From Sipunculus nudus (lineage: Eukaryota; Annelida; Sipuncula; Golfingiida; Sipunculidae), in assembly GCA_026874595.1 (NCBI GenBank), contig CM049306.1:23359019-23423018 (forward strand): DNA of 64,000 nt. Direction: 5' to 3'. How positions within the stretch are numbered: the first letter of the stretch is position 1; each line of letters opens with the position of its first letter. The notes under the pieces are model-generated. The model was not told where the DNA came from and did no database searches. It saw nothing but the letters and a program-made list of their open reading frames with translations. Both the position numbers and the translations under genes were made by a program. This document shows, in pieces, positions 23,501 through 38,500 of the stretch.

Positions 23501-26500
23501 AAGATCCTGTTGGTATGATGGATGGGCCTCCACTCTCTGTTACCTTCTCATCTATAATTGATTTTTAGCAGAATTACCTGTCAGTGTTTCCACTGAATGA
23601 GTTGATAATCCTGCTACATGTATGGTAATGCAACCTGTTTATTGAATTCTTTAAAAAAAACATTTACAACTGGCATATCTTGAGTGACTGATTTTACATT
23701 GCTGGATAAAAAACATACAGAATGATGCCGAATGAATCATTGTTATATGCTTGTTACGGTCACATAAGACACAAGGCTAGGCAACTAACCTAGTAAATAT
23801 CAATATTTTTCTCTGTCAGGAGGGTATGTGTTCATACTTATTTGTGTGTGTGTGTGTGTGTGTTTGTTCACAACATTAACTCACACAATCATGAACAGAA
23901 TCTCATGAAATTTTCAGGGCAGTTTGGGAATGGGTTTAAGTAGATTGATAAGATTTTGGTGTGGATTAGGCACATGACCTGGATTCAAGAGGTCATCAAG
24001 TAATATTCAGAAATGTACAGTCACTTATGCACAAATGAACATGGGAATATGGGCTTAATAAGTGAATGCAAACACATGGTGGAAGCTTGGATTTCTTATA
24101 GAATGCAGATTTCTGGTTAGTTCTTCTTTTGTAGCCTCATTCAGATAAACCTTTTCAGCTGCAGCCCCAGCAGCTATGTATGAATGTCTTCTTTATATAT
24201 TTCATACAAGTAGCCATCATAAGAAATTATTGAAACAATGCTTCAGTAAAGTATTCCACTAACTAGCCAAGTGAAATATAATACTTTTCCTTATAAAGAA
24301 CCCAATACAGAAATTTGATTTAAAATATAATAATAATAAAGACAAAAAAAGGTCATTATCTTTGTGATTTATTTAGTTTGACAAGTAGTAAACATGGTGG
24401 TTGGGCACACAGACAGTATGTGTCATATAATGATGTAATAAAGTAATGATATGTCATACTGGGAAGGAGGATTCACAAAAACCGGCATTGTTGAAAAATT
24501 TGTAAAATGGTGTGAAAACACTACCTATGCTGGAATAAAAAAGAGAATTTGATTTTCAGTACATGAGATGTAGCCCTTTTTATTTATTGCACTTTTGCCT
24601 GAAATATATAAAAATAACATATTCATGACGCAAGATAATCTTACAGAAGCCCTCAGGACAGTCTCGGTGGAAAGGGGCCATGCAATCATGGTCTGTTATT
24701 ATAAAACTGTCCTTGAGAGCTGTAAAATAAATACTTGTAAAATATTGTATTACAAAACTGTTGTAGCATAGGCATATATACATAATACCTATATTTGTTC
24801 ATTAGACATATTCTTTAAAATTTTACTCTAAAATATGGAAATGGGTAGTGGAATTGAACATAGTCTAGTGTGGTAAATATGAAGTTTTTATGTCTTGGAA
24901 TTTAGGTATACATAATTTCTTTTTCTGATGTTGAAATCAAATAAAACAGATTGGCTGGTGGATTGACAGAGACATTTATAGGTTTCTTTATTGACAAGTC
25001 TGAGAGAAATTTAGCACTCACTTACCCAGGAGCAAAGTATATGTAAAACTGCACGATGGAAGCATTGACAGAAATTATTCATATGTTTAGCATTAAGCTG
25101 TGGCTGTGTTCCTCACGGCAGTAGACAACCTTGTTATTAATTGAAAAATCTCTATGTATGTGATCAGGAATTCTGTTATATGTAGTGTCACCTAGTCATG
25201 TTGTTTGCAAGATACACATGGAAAATTTATTGAACCACTTAGCTATCTTCACCACATAAATCCTACTCTTTTGTCATTTATCATGCCAGATTTGATCAAG
25301 GTTATTAAACCCAAAGTCAGCTAGGCACAGTATTATATTTCTCTCTCTTTATATATTTCTCTCCTTTAAATGGTAGTTTACATATTAGTCAGTCACAGTA
25401 TTTATATTGTATAGCATCTGTCTTCTTCTCTAAAAGACCAGGAGAATACCTAGTGATTAAATGGATCAAATGTAGATGGTTAAAAATGTCTGTCTCTGCG
25501 GAGTGATGTTATTCCACATTGAATTAACATTGTTTGTCGTCCTTTGTATACTGTTCACCTTTTTTTTCAAGTGATGTGCCTTCTCTGTATGAAATAAATA
25601 TTATTTACATAATATATAAAAAAGGAATAATACTTCTAGTGCAGTATTACGATTCAAGTTTTCAAAGTATAAATATACATAAGGCTTGTGATGTGTGTAA
25701 GATGGATCAAAACCCCGACTCCAATGTCATGCAGGATACTTCAAACGAGTGAGGTTATCAGATAGGGTGTACACAACGCAGCTAGGGTTTAACACTGATT
25801 CACAAGCGGATGTGGACCCTATGGTTAGTCGGTCACTCACCTTAACCAGATGCCAAATATTTCTCTCCACATGGCTCCCGTTACTGCCCATGGTTAGGTC
25901 GTGGAGGTCATGTCTGACTCCATCTTTACCCCAGGGCTGGTAAGAACGCTAGAGCTGTGTATACACTAGTCCAGGCTGAGTCAATATCAAGCCCTGTACT
26001 CCACTGCTTCCCGCCAACAGTACGGCTTCAATTTATCATCCACATACTGTCCCCATGCCAATCATCTCCATATCCAATACGCTCACACCTCCCTTACTGC
26101 TTGAATCGAACTCTGTCTGTCCTGTCTGGTAGAGGGCAGTGTTAGTGGGATGTAGCCATTAGTGCCGCGTCCCTCTCAGTAAAACACTCTGAGGGCAAGC
26201 CTTGTGGGTAATGGCACGTGTCCCCATCAATGACTGTGGAACACTACATTGAAACTGTGTCAATGGTCCCATCTGAGAGTGGGCTCAAGCATGAGTATAT
26301 TTTTTATGAGGTTTATTCTAAAGTTCACTTTACAAGTGATGTGGTTGCTTAAAGGGATGTTGACTGAAGTGTTTACACCTTTGCTAATTGTACTTCCAGG
26401 AACATGAGTTATATCTAATACTGTTGTATCGATCGAGCCTGTTTTGCCTGCAGGGTACCAGTCTAGTAAAAAGTGGAACATTTTTACACCATCACTACTG

Positions 26501-29500
26501 TAAAGAGGCTGTTAGTGTAGTCTTTTTTCTCTGCCGGGTTCCGCACCGCCCGATGAAGTGCCTATCACAGATCAGCAGCTTTGCCTGGAAGACGAGCCAT
26601 TGTAGTGTTGTAATTTGTTATCTCCCTTGCTCAGACTGTACGTTCTACAGGGAGGTCTCAGGAGGCACAATGGCCCTTCACCTCATCTGTTGCCATGGCA
26701 ACTAAATCTTTGATGATGGCCAGGATTCACATCCAACAAGGACGTCATGTTTCTACATCACTTCACCTTACCTGTGAGATCTGGTATCACAGTGGTACCT
26801 CTGATTATAACAACAAGGTGATATTTAATTTCAAACAGTCATTCCAGTTATTGTAATAAGTCCTTTCAAAATCTTATTATGTTTAAAACTTTGAAACAAA
26901 TTTCCTGAATTCAACTATACTTAATTTCCCATACATTATTTATTTCTCTGTTAGGTGCAATGATTTTTTCCCCTTTTTCATTAATCTGTCAGAAAGTGTT
27001 AAATTTGTGTTTGTTATTATGAAGAAATCTATCTTAGAGAAACAGAAATTAAACCAGTGAGATGCTTCCCACCACTATAAATTTAATTTATAAACATGAA
27101 GAAAGCAAATCTGCAAACAAATCTATCTAAAAATGGGATCAGCAGTGGAGCCTGTCTGACAGACCACCTGCTTGATAAGACCACCTGTCTGTTAAGACTG
27201 GTCTTGACTGAACCAACAGCATTCACATTGGTTATAACTGACCTCTCTAATAAGACCACCTGTTAATTGAGACCACTTTTGGCCAGTCCCTTGAGTGATC
27301 TCATAACACAGGTGTCACTGTATTGAGCTTATGATTTATACAAATATATTCTGCAACTGTTTCATTACAAGTCAGACTTTTATCATTTTGCCTAGATAGC
27401 CTAAAAGTTATTCTAGGATAAGCTTACACATAATGGTTGTTGCTCCCATTTTCACTTAACCTTACATCTGCCCTGCATTTGATCATTATAAACTGCACAG
27501 TAGTGTTGCTTGTAAGGCTTATTTCACTTGCTGGACAAACTTTATGGGCGCCTCCTGTTTTTCCGGAGATTAATTGGGAATTAGCGTAGGAATGCCAGTC
27601 AAGCTTACCAGCCACTACTACTGCTGTCAAATATTTTCAGTAAATTTGGCCAGGGCCAATGGGATAATTGCCACAATAATGGAAATTCCTCCCAGCCTGC
27701 TGTTGCTGTTACAGGTACATGTTCCCCTGCGGTGGCATTCTTTTGGCAGTAAATATAATGTTGGTGTACAGGGAATGTCCACTGATAGACAGGTCATGTT
27801 TTATTAAAGGGGTCTGTAGTCTTGATCCAAGTAAGTTATTATTTGTTAACCTCTCTGGTTTCAAAACTAAAATCAGACATCAGCGTTGGTCTCATTTGGG
27901 GTTTAGTGTATTTCTATGTTGTTGCTACTTTTTTCTTTGAGATTTCCCTGAATGTAACATTTGGTGTATTTTATTCTTCTTTAAATAGAGTTCTGGAGCT
28001 CAACTGAAGGCTTAACATTTCAGTTCAATTAAATAATGCTCAAGGGAAATTCAGCAGAAAAGATCATGTATCACTGTAATTGAAAAAAAATCAGCTTTCA
28101 AATGGGATAAATTATTATGCTTTTAGATTCAAGCTGGTTATTTAATATACCAAAAGAACAATATTTATGAGAACTGGATGTTATTTAATTGACTTAATTT
28201 AGTTAACATAGATATATCATGTCTTCATCAATTCCTACAGTATATTTTGATACTATGAGATAATAATCACAGGACACTCAGCAGAGAATAATACATATAA
28301 TTGTACTTAGGGGGAAAATATTACATATGGTAAAGTGTGATTAATGTATCCTATTATTGCAAATAAAGTGGTAATATTATATATGGAGAAAAACTTCATA
28401 AAAAAAGGAGTTATTACATGAGCTTTATTAAGGTTTTATTGTGGTATAGAATTTTTTATCGGTGTGTATGGTATCTGACGATATGATTTAGTATAGGGCG
28501 AATCAATGAATCTTAATTACCTTCTGAGCCAGCGTGAGTAAACAGACTGTAATGGTGGTGGCAATATTTGTCACATTGTATGAAGTGTTATTGAAGCCCA
28601 GTGAGATGTGGGCAGCCCTTGTCTGTCCAGGCATCGCCAGTGCTGGCAAGCTGAATATGATCAATTATGACATTACAGCAACAGAGCCACAATTATCTTG
28701 TCAATTATAATTTGGTAATGGTATACTTGTTTCATCTTTGATGCCAAACCTGTTTGTCATTTTGATCACACCAACTAGGCAGTAACTTTTTTTCAAAGCG
28801 TTTGTAAGCGGATGTTTTACCACAGTGCAGCATTGATTGTAGACCAGGATATACTAGTTATGCTGTTTTATATAAGCAATATCTAAAGCCTAACATACCG
28901 TCTTTTACATGCCACATATTCCCTGGAAATTAACCCAGCATGCTTCATTTAGTTTTGGGAATATCAAAAGCAAGGTTTTGTAGAAAAATAACATCAGTTG
29001 TTTACTCATGTTTCAATCATCATCGTTTTGTATTATGTAAGGCTTCACATGATTTTCCATGAGGCCATATGTAACAACATATTGCAGTCCCTCCCGCTTC
29101 ACCTGTCCACCTGTTTTTTAGCTCAGCTGACTATAAGTCATCTGAGCTATAGTCGTGGTCCATTGTCCGTCGTCTGTCCGTCCGTCCGTCCGTCTGTCCG
29201 TAGATGTGGCACGTTTTGAAACCATAAGACCTAGGAATCAAAAATTCAGCATAATGTTAGATGTCCCCAAGATCTCCTACCAAGCGGAAAACTGGGTCTT
29301 TGCGACTTCGTTCCTTTGAGAAATTAAGGAAAAACCTCAATTTTTTATTAAAATCCTATTTTCACACTTCAGGACTGCCTAATATCAAAACCACTCATCT
29401 GTTTTTCCTCATATTTACCATAAATATTCTTCTATATAGTTCCTATGTACATGCTAGAAATTAAGTCTGTTAAGTATAAATTCCTTAAGTTATGGGCCCA

Positions 29501-32500
29501 AACATTTTCACTTAACATGAAAAATTTTGAAACTAGAGTCTATTTTCCCAAGTAGTTAACTATGTTTAATTAAGATTCAATTGTTTACTCAAAATTACAT
29601 CTGAATTTTGTAAATTATTTAAGTAATTAGCATAAAAATAAAATCAGTACCTTAAATTTTGCCCAACTTTGACCATGGCACGTTTTTTTTTCCTGTAAGT
29701 ACCATTAATTTAATTTTCACAGCATGTAAACATAAATATTTAATTTGTTTAAATCTGAAATTTAGAAGTAAAAGCTTGAAAATTAAGCTAGTTATTGATT
29801 TTTTTCTTGAGGCTCTATTGTAGTCATTTGCTTTGATTACAGATAACAGATGCAGGGTCCCACTCCAGGTCACTGGAAGTCAGCTATGCCAGAGTTTCTG
29901 ATTTGTTACAGTCACTGGGGGAGATCCCCTGCTGTGACAGGTGTACAGTTATTCTCATATCACCACCCCAATCACCCCCCCCCCCCCCCCCCCCCGGGCA
30001 AACCCAACCCACCAAGTGTTATGCAGTATTGTTATTGTTTCGACTGTATCTCCTTAATTGTAATGCTGTTTCCACTCTGATATGCAAAAACTTTCCTTGA
30101 AAAAGTAATTCAAGGTGTAATCCAGAAGATGCAATGTTGTGTAATGTAGCATTTTTAAAGAAATCATTTTTCTTTTAAATGATTTTAGCGATCATAATGG
30201 AACCCATCAGTATACTTAAATTATGATAAAATATGAAGCACATTATGGATAAATAAAGACACAATTAAAAATTGTGAAATCTAAATCAAGTATTTTTTTT
30301 AGATATTTATTGTTTTGCAGATTTAAAAGATATATTTTTGTGGTAAAAAATAAACATTTGTATGCATGATGTGGTGTTATCTGACAAGATTGAGATTTAT
30401 GATGATGCAATTGAGAATTATGAATCAACTTTTATATTCAGAGATATATGTTATATTGAAAATGTATAGAAATATAAACTTAAATTTTAAAAAAAATTGA
30501 TGTGATAAAAAAATGAGGATTTATTACAAACATTTGTTCATTATTTTTATGCATCAGCAGAATTTGAGATCAGGCTTTGTTTGCCATGTTTTATGTTGTT
30601 AATTAGTTATATTTCAACTGTATACATTTCATAAAAAAAACATATATTTAATAATATATATTATACAAAAAAAGGATTTGATTGAACAAATGTGTAAACT
30701 ACTGAAATGTCAATAGTTAATCGAAAAGCCAACTAATGATCATCATGGTAATTGTACAGATCATTTGTTCACAAACTGCACACATGCTTCAGTTTCAACA
30801 TTAGGAAACACATGGTCAGGTCACAAAATATTATTTGCAACAATTTTTTGCTCATAAATACAAACCAATCATATAAACCAACCATGGCCTTTATTACCTC
30901 TTCCTCTTACACTTATCTCCATTTGAAATTATTTTAGATTTTTACCTTCAAGGTTAACCTCAGCTGAGCACAGTGACCCATAGGTCCTTTGTTTTGCAGT
31001 TGTATTTGTTAATGCAAATACACCCAGAATACTTGTCCCCAAGGAGAGAAAGAGGAAAGTGCATAATTAACTGTTGAGAAAATAAAGAATTGATTTAATT
31101 TTCCTGTAATTAATTTAAAACAGAATATGTGATACAAGTTCACACTTTAATAGCAACATCTTTTAACAATCCACATGAAAGGACATGGCAGGGAACAGTG
31201 ATGATGATATGATAGACATAACATACAAAGTCACATATAAGAATAACCAATGACCATTGACCTAAAGCTACCGACCCTTTTAAAGACTGGTACTTACACT
31301 CGCCTTTTGTGTGTGCTTCATTGTTACATCACACATATGACATTATTTTTTCCCCTTAAATAATAAACAATGGTCACCCACCAGGGATGCCATGAATCTC
31401 ACGTATATCAAACAAGTCAACCAAGCTGTAAAGTGGAAATAGTCAAATCATAAGCAAGAGTGATACTAGAAATAATGTATTTTCTCCTTTCTGTCATTGG
31501 TGCAAATTTTGTTTTGCCAATTATTCTAAAGAAAAAAACTAGAAATCTGCATTGTAAGGAATGCAAGCCTTTATTCAGACTTTATGCAAATAAACTGTCA
31601 ACTATCAGAAAGCTTAAAATAGAAGCATGCCTCTGTGTGTCAAGTTAGATGAGGGGAAACAAAAATTCCTCGATTGTTGTGTCTTAAAATCTAGATTACA
31701 TTCCTGGTTACTTATTAAACTCACAGATTCTCTTGAATGCACAGGAAAAACTTGTCTCATTTTGGGCGGTGAGGAACATGTTGGGGTAAAGTTATCTGTT
31801 ATTTGCTCTACAGATCAGCAAAGACTCGTGGAGTTCATGAAATGGCATTTGTGAGTTGTGAGAGATTGTTAAACATATAAAAGTGCATTTGTTCAGGGGA
31901 TATTTAAATAATAATTAAAATAAAATGGGGTGGGGGGCTGCTTGTTTGGGTTTCTCTTGGAATTTCTATCCTGTGACTAGCGGTAGATGGCACCCTGACT
32001 TCAATCAAAATATGTTGGCTTGTTTATATTAGCAGTAGGTGTATTAGCTACAGACCTGTAAAGCAAAGGTTTTAAAACTGTGTTTTATTTGTTTTCCATT
32101 CCTGTGAATGGAGGCTGGAGAAGGGGGCACTTGTTTAACCAGAAAAATCTGGTTAAAAATCAATACTGAGAGCACCCAGGGCACTCATTATATAGAATAC
32201 AGTAGCCAAAGCCATTGTGGCATAATACATGAATAAGATAATATATTTTGATGAATGCAAGAGGACTGATACTCATATGGATAGGTCTGGCAAGAAATAT
32301 ATCATCATTTGTAACTCTGCCTAGAACTGACATGATTATTGATGGCTCAGACAAGAAATGACAGTCAATTTTTACATTTCTTCTCATTACAACCACTACT
32401 GACATCAAATAATTTATCATCCAACCTGGGTAGATAATGATAAATTGGTCAGTATTGACATTACACCCTCTCCCCCCTTCTCCCCTTAATAGCCATCCCA

Positions 32501-35500
32501 AATCATCACGAAGATACTCTGATGTTCATGAAGTACAGATCACTGCAGGTGATTGTTTATGCCTATGATTCATTTTGATAATTTTATGAATGTATTTAGT
32601 GCTCTTTTTTTTCTGAAGTCCAATTGTGGCAAACATCCATGGAAAGAAGTATTTTGAATATCTGTATTGATGTCCTGCAGTTGAAGGAAACAGTAAATCA
32701 ATAGTTATTTAATCAACAGCAACAAGCAAGCACTGATAAGAAGGAAAAACAATCAGCCAACCCAGGAAACCCCTTTCCTGTCCCAAAAAGACGTTGATTA
32801 AAGTGTCCCAAACAGCACTGGTGACCTGCAGGCGGTTTTTTATGCCACCTATCTGCACTAACATGATCCAGGCCAGTCTATGGCCAGGCGAGATCTGATA
32901 TTCCATTTATTGCAGAAACCTTTCCATATAGGTATGATCTGCAAATAATTGCCAGGCTTATTATTAGACCGGGTGACTTTTAGAGAACTGTACATCTTTA
33001 ACACAGTTTGTGATGCCCAGTGGTAAAGGACTGTAAGCCTCAGATGGTGCCATGAATAAAGGATGTCATAATGCAGTTAATAAAATGGATAAGCTAGACA
33101 CGTCTCCCCCGAGGTAAAAAAATCATACACCTCAATGGCTGCATCAGCCCTGAGGCTGCAGCATCATATGCACTGTTTTGAGTGTGGAAAGAGAGGATGG
33201 GTTAGATTTTGTGAATAAGTAATTTTTATGTGATATCCTAGTGTTCCTTGAAATGATAAAATATTGTTTCTGATCTCAGTGAAGATGATTTAAAAACTAA
33301 AATGTTTTGGTTTCTTCAGAAATGTATCATGGATGTTTTGTTGGACATTCTTCATACTTTTTTGGGTAAAACAGGATCATTGGTTACTTCAGATTTCATG
33401 TTCTTTAATATTGTTCACTTTTGGAAGCTGGACATTATAAAGCTTTTTGTAGTTGAACAGAAATGCTGATATTCCAAACAGCTGGTCCTGGTAACCTTTC
33501 ATGGGGCAATTCTAAAATTACCTTTTAGATGCAACACCAGCTAGCTTATAAACATGTCCAGGTGGCTTATTAAAGTGTATTTAAAATGTGTTTTGCTAGT
33601 TCTAACATGGCTTTGAACCTTTTGACACTAAAGTACTTATATAATGATCAAATATTCGAGATATAAAATCATAATGAAAACCATTGTTTTTTGCAGGGGG
33701 GAATTCACTGCACAATAATTTTTTAATGAATATGATTTAAAAAATCTTAAAATGTTTTACATTATAATATCTTAGACTTAGACTTAGTTAATTTGAATTT
33801 TCTTCCTCTTGTTGATATATTTTATGTAACTCATCCATTGAGTTATGGAATGAACTCTATAGCAGGTATGTAAATGAGGTTCCTGTCAAATGCGCAGAGA
33901 TAGCTGTAATTTTTAGCTCAGCTGACTATAAGTCATCTGAGCTATAGTCATGGTCCTTTGTCCATCGTCCGTCCGTCTGGCCGGCCGGCCGTTAACAGGG
34001 CACGTTTTAAAACCGTTGGACCTGCGAATCCAAAATTCTGCACACCATCAGATGTCCCCAACATCTCCTACCATACCGAAAATTGGGTCATTAGGACTTC
34101 GTTCCTTCGAGATATTAAGGAAAAACCTCCGTTTTCCATAAAAAAGCCATTGTTACACTACAAGGCTGCCTAATATCAAAACCACTGATCTGTTTTTGAT
34201 CATATTTAGTATTCATATTTTTCCATACATTTTCTATGCACATACCAAAATTTAGGTCAGTTTTGGGTATTATTTTGAAGTTATTGGCCCAAATATAATG
34301 CAATTTTTTAAAAATCAGGAAATATATTTGCTCACATAACATGAGAATTGCTGAAGCTGGAGACTTTTTTTCAGGAATATAACTTTATTTAATCAAGATT
34401 CAATTGTTTACCCAAAATTAGATCTGAATTTTGCAAAATGTTTAAGTTATTTGCATAAATAAAAAATCAATACCTTAAATTTTGTCCAACATTGGCAATG
34501 GCACGTTTTTTCCCCTGTAAGCACTGTTGATTTAATTTTCACAGCATATATACATAAGGATTTAATCTTTTAAAGTCTTAAATTTCAAAGTAATTGATTG
34601 AAAAGAGTAGCTTTTATTCAAGTTTTCTTACACCATGTCAAGTGTTGTTTACATCTAGCCCATCTAGCAGTACAGCCTTCACTTGCATTATGTAACCCAC
34701 TCCAGGCAGCCTGCCTTGGCTCAGCTTGGCCACTAATAGCAGGCTCCCCCTCTGCCCTGCACTCCCCCCCCCCCCCCAGATGGTGCATTAACTTGATGAA
34801 TGTTATAATTTTCTGTATTTTATTTTATTCTTGGCTGTGCTACATTTTAGATTTTGTATTGTACCACCAGGGCTACAATGATTAAAGTGCACATTTAATT
34901 GTGTCCACAAAGAGATGTATTGCTATGAAAGTGTGGATGTTCATCAGATAAATAATGCTTTACTTCAGAAGAGTAAAACTTCACCAGGTGTGAAATTGAC
35001 TTTTAATTCCAGTAATAAATTATAGCTGAGATAGTAATTAGCATATTGATATTGGTTGTCCCTCATTCAACCAACAGTGGGTATACTTTATTTGAAAAGA
35101 TGTTTTTTTTTATGCCCCTGCCACAAAGTGGCCGGGGCATTTAGTTTTACCCATGTCCGTCCTTCCGAAATTAAACAGTTATACGGACTTTTTTTCGCAA
35201 TGCCTGCAGATATTGGCCTGATTTTTGGTGTGTGGGCAGATAATGACCAGTTACAGATCGAGTTCCTGTTTTGTCCTGGCTGACCTACTTTTGACCGTTT
35301 TACGGCTCCTTAACTTAGAAAATTTCATGAAAAATAGAAATTTTCATGACAAATACACATGTACGGACTTTTTATTCGCAGTGCCTGCAGATATTGGCCT
35401 GATTTTTGGTGTGTAGGCAGATAATGACCAGTTACAGATTGAGTTCCCGTTTTGTCCTGGTTGACCTACTTTTGACGGTTTTACGGCTCCTTAACTGAGA

Positions 35501-38500
35501 AAATTTCATGAAAAATAGAAATTTTCATGACAAATACATATGTACGGACTTTTTTTTCGCAGTGCCTGCAGATATTGGCCTGATTTTTGGTGTGTAGGCA
35601 GATAATGACCAGTTACAGATCGAGTTCGCGTTTCGTCCTAGTTGACCTAATTTTGACCGTTTTACGGCTCCTTAACTTAGAAAATTTCATGAAAAATATT
35701 AATTTTCATGACAAATACTTATGTACGGACTTTTTTTCGCAATGCCTGCAGATATTGGCCTGATTTTTGGTGTGTGTGCAGATAATGATCAGTTACAGAT
35801 CGAGTTCGCGTTTTGTCCCGGTTGACCTATTTTTGACCGTTTTACAGCTCCTTAACTTAGAAAATTTCACGAAAAATATTAATTTTGATGACAAATACAT
35901 ATGTACGGACTTTTTTTGCAGTGCCTGCAGATATTGGCCTGATTTTTGGTGTGTGGGCAGATAATGACCAGTTACAGATTGAGTTCGCATTTTGTCCCAG
36001 TTGAATTACTTTTAACCGTTTTATGGCTCCTTAACTTAGAAAATTTCATGAAAAATATAAATTTTCATGACAAATACACATGTACGGACTTTTTTTTGCA
36101 ATACCTGCAGATATTGGCCTGATTTTTGGTGTGTGGGCAGATAATGACCAGTTACAGATCAAGTTCATGTTTTGTCCCAGTTTACCTACTTTTGACGGTT
36201 TGACGGTGCTCTAACATAGAAAATTTCATAAAAAAGTGCACATGTACGGACTTTTTTTTCGCAATGCCTGCAGATACGGGCCTGATTTTTTATGTGTGGG
36301 CAGATAATGACAGTTACAGATCGAGTTCACGTTTCATCCTGGTTGACCTACTTTTGATTGTTTTACGGCTCCTAAATATAGAAAATTTCATGAAAGACAG
36401 AAATTTTTCTGGAAAATGCACATGTATGGACTTTTTTTCACAGTCCCTGCAGATACTGGCATGATTTTTGGTGTGTTGCTTGATAATGACATGTAACAGA
36501 TCGAGTTTGCATTTTGCCCTTGTTGACCTACGTTTGACCATATGACTCCTGAACTTAAAATTTTTTTCAAAATTTAACAAATGTTTCTAATTTGCCCCAG
36601 GCGGGGGCATTTGTGTCGTTCCGACACATCTAGTTTTATCAAATTTACTGAATCTTTTATTTTATTTCGGTGAATAAAATTAAGCATGTACTGAAAACTC
36701 CAATGTGCAAAACTTTTTAATAGGGATTCAAGGAATAATCTTGTAGAAGCCATGTTGTGGCATTATTTTCTTTTAAATTCAGTTTAAACATTTGATTTAA
36801 AAATAATAAAATATATGTGTATGCATAATATGACCCAATATGAGGTACACTCTGGTCATTTGCTTTGATTACAGATTACAGATGCAGGGTCCCACTCCAG
36901 GTCACTGGAAGTCAGCTATACCAAGGTTTCTGATTTGTTACAGTCACTGGGGGAGATCCCCTGCTGTGACAGGTGTACAGTTGTTCTCATATCACCACCC
37001 CAATCACCCCCCCCCCCCCAAACCCAACCCACCAAATGTTATGCAGTAATTGTTATTGTTTTCACTGTATCTTCTTAATTGTAATGCGGTTTCCACTCCA
37101 ATATGCAAAAACTTTCCTTGAAAAAGTAATTCAAGGTGTAATCCAGAAGATGCAATGTTGTGTAATGTAGCATGTTTAAAGAAATCAATTTTCTTTTAAA
37201 TGATTTTAACAAATATAATTGAACCCATCAGTATGCTTTAATTTATCAAATATGAAGTACATTATGGATAAATAAAGACACAATTAAAAATTGTGAAATC
37301 TAAATCAAGTATTATTTTTAGATATTTATTGTTTTGCAGATTTGAAAGATATATTTTTGTGGTAAAAAAAAAATAAACATTTGTATGCATGATGTGGTGT
37401 TATCTGACAAGATTGAGATTTATGATGATGCAATTGAGAATTATGAATCAACTTTTATATTCAGATATATATATGTTATATTGGAAATGTATAGAAATAT
37501 AAACTTAAATTAAAAAAAAACTGAAGTGATAAAAAAATGAGGATTTAATACAAACATTTGTTCATTATTTCTCTGCCTCAGCAGAATTTGAGATCAGGCT
37601 TGTTTGCCCTGTTTTATGTTGTTAATTAGTTATATTTCAATAAATAAATTCAGTTGTACAAATGTATAAACTACTGAAATGTTAACAGTTAATTAAAAAG
37701 CCAACTAATGATCAACGTAATAGTACAGATCAATTTGTTCACAAACTGCTCACATGCTTCAGTTTCAGCATTAGGCAACACATGGTCAGGTCACAAAATA
37801 TTATTTGCAACAATTTTTGCTCATCAATACAAACCAATCATATAAACCAACCATGGCCTTTATTACCTCTTCCTCTTACACTTTATCTCCATTTGATGTT
37901 ATTTTAGATTTTTACCTTCAAGGTCAACATCAGCTGAGCACAGGGACACATGGGTCCCTTGTTATTGTATCCACCGAAACAAAGTTTTGTGGATACTATG
38001 TTTTTGACCGGGTTCCGCCGCTGCTGCCGCGATCATTTCTGGAATAGAACTCTGAGACCACGGGGCAGATTTTTCCGAAACTTTACACCATGATCAGGTC
38101 ACATGTGAAATGGGGCCAAAATATTTTTGCGTTGACCTCTGACCTTTCCTCTCGCCAGTGCATCCATCTGTGTGTCTGTTTTAACACATTAACCCACATA
38201 TCTTCGGACTCCTTTGACCAATCAGGCTAATAATTTTACACAAATGTAGCCTGTGGATAGCTTTATAACATACATTAAAAAATGTTGGCACCACCTGTAA
38301 CCATTCTTACACAGCATCCATCTGTTCATCTGCCTAAGGATAAAATCACTCATATCTCTGCAGTAAATGGACATATCCACCGGAAAGTTTATATGTGTAT
38401 TCATTTGGATAGCTTTATTGATTTTATTACAGGTGGTGCCACCTACATTCACGTTCAAGCTGCAGACATAAAGCCTTATATCTCAGGACTAGATTGCCGT

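Noticed and set aside
25690-26720. Cluster of ORFs in GC-richer intronic DNA
   Set aside because: No domain, no consistent splice-linked frame on either strand; kept only as an unexplained stretch.
35182-36580. ORFs in the H3 tandem units (for example 35225, 35767, 36314)
   Set aside because: Same words in different frames in neighbouring units, with stops; no coding constraint visible.
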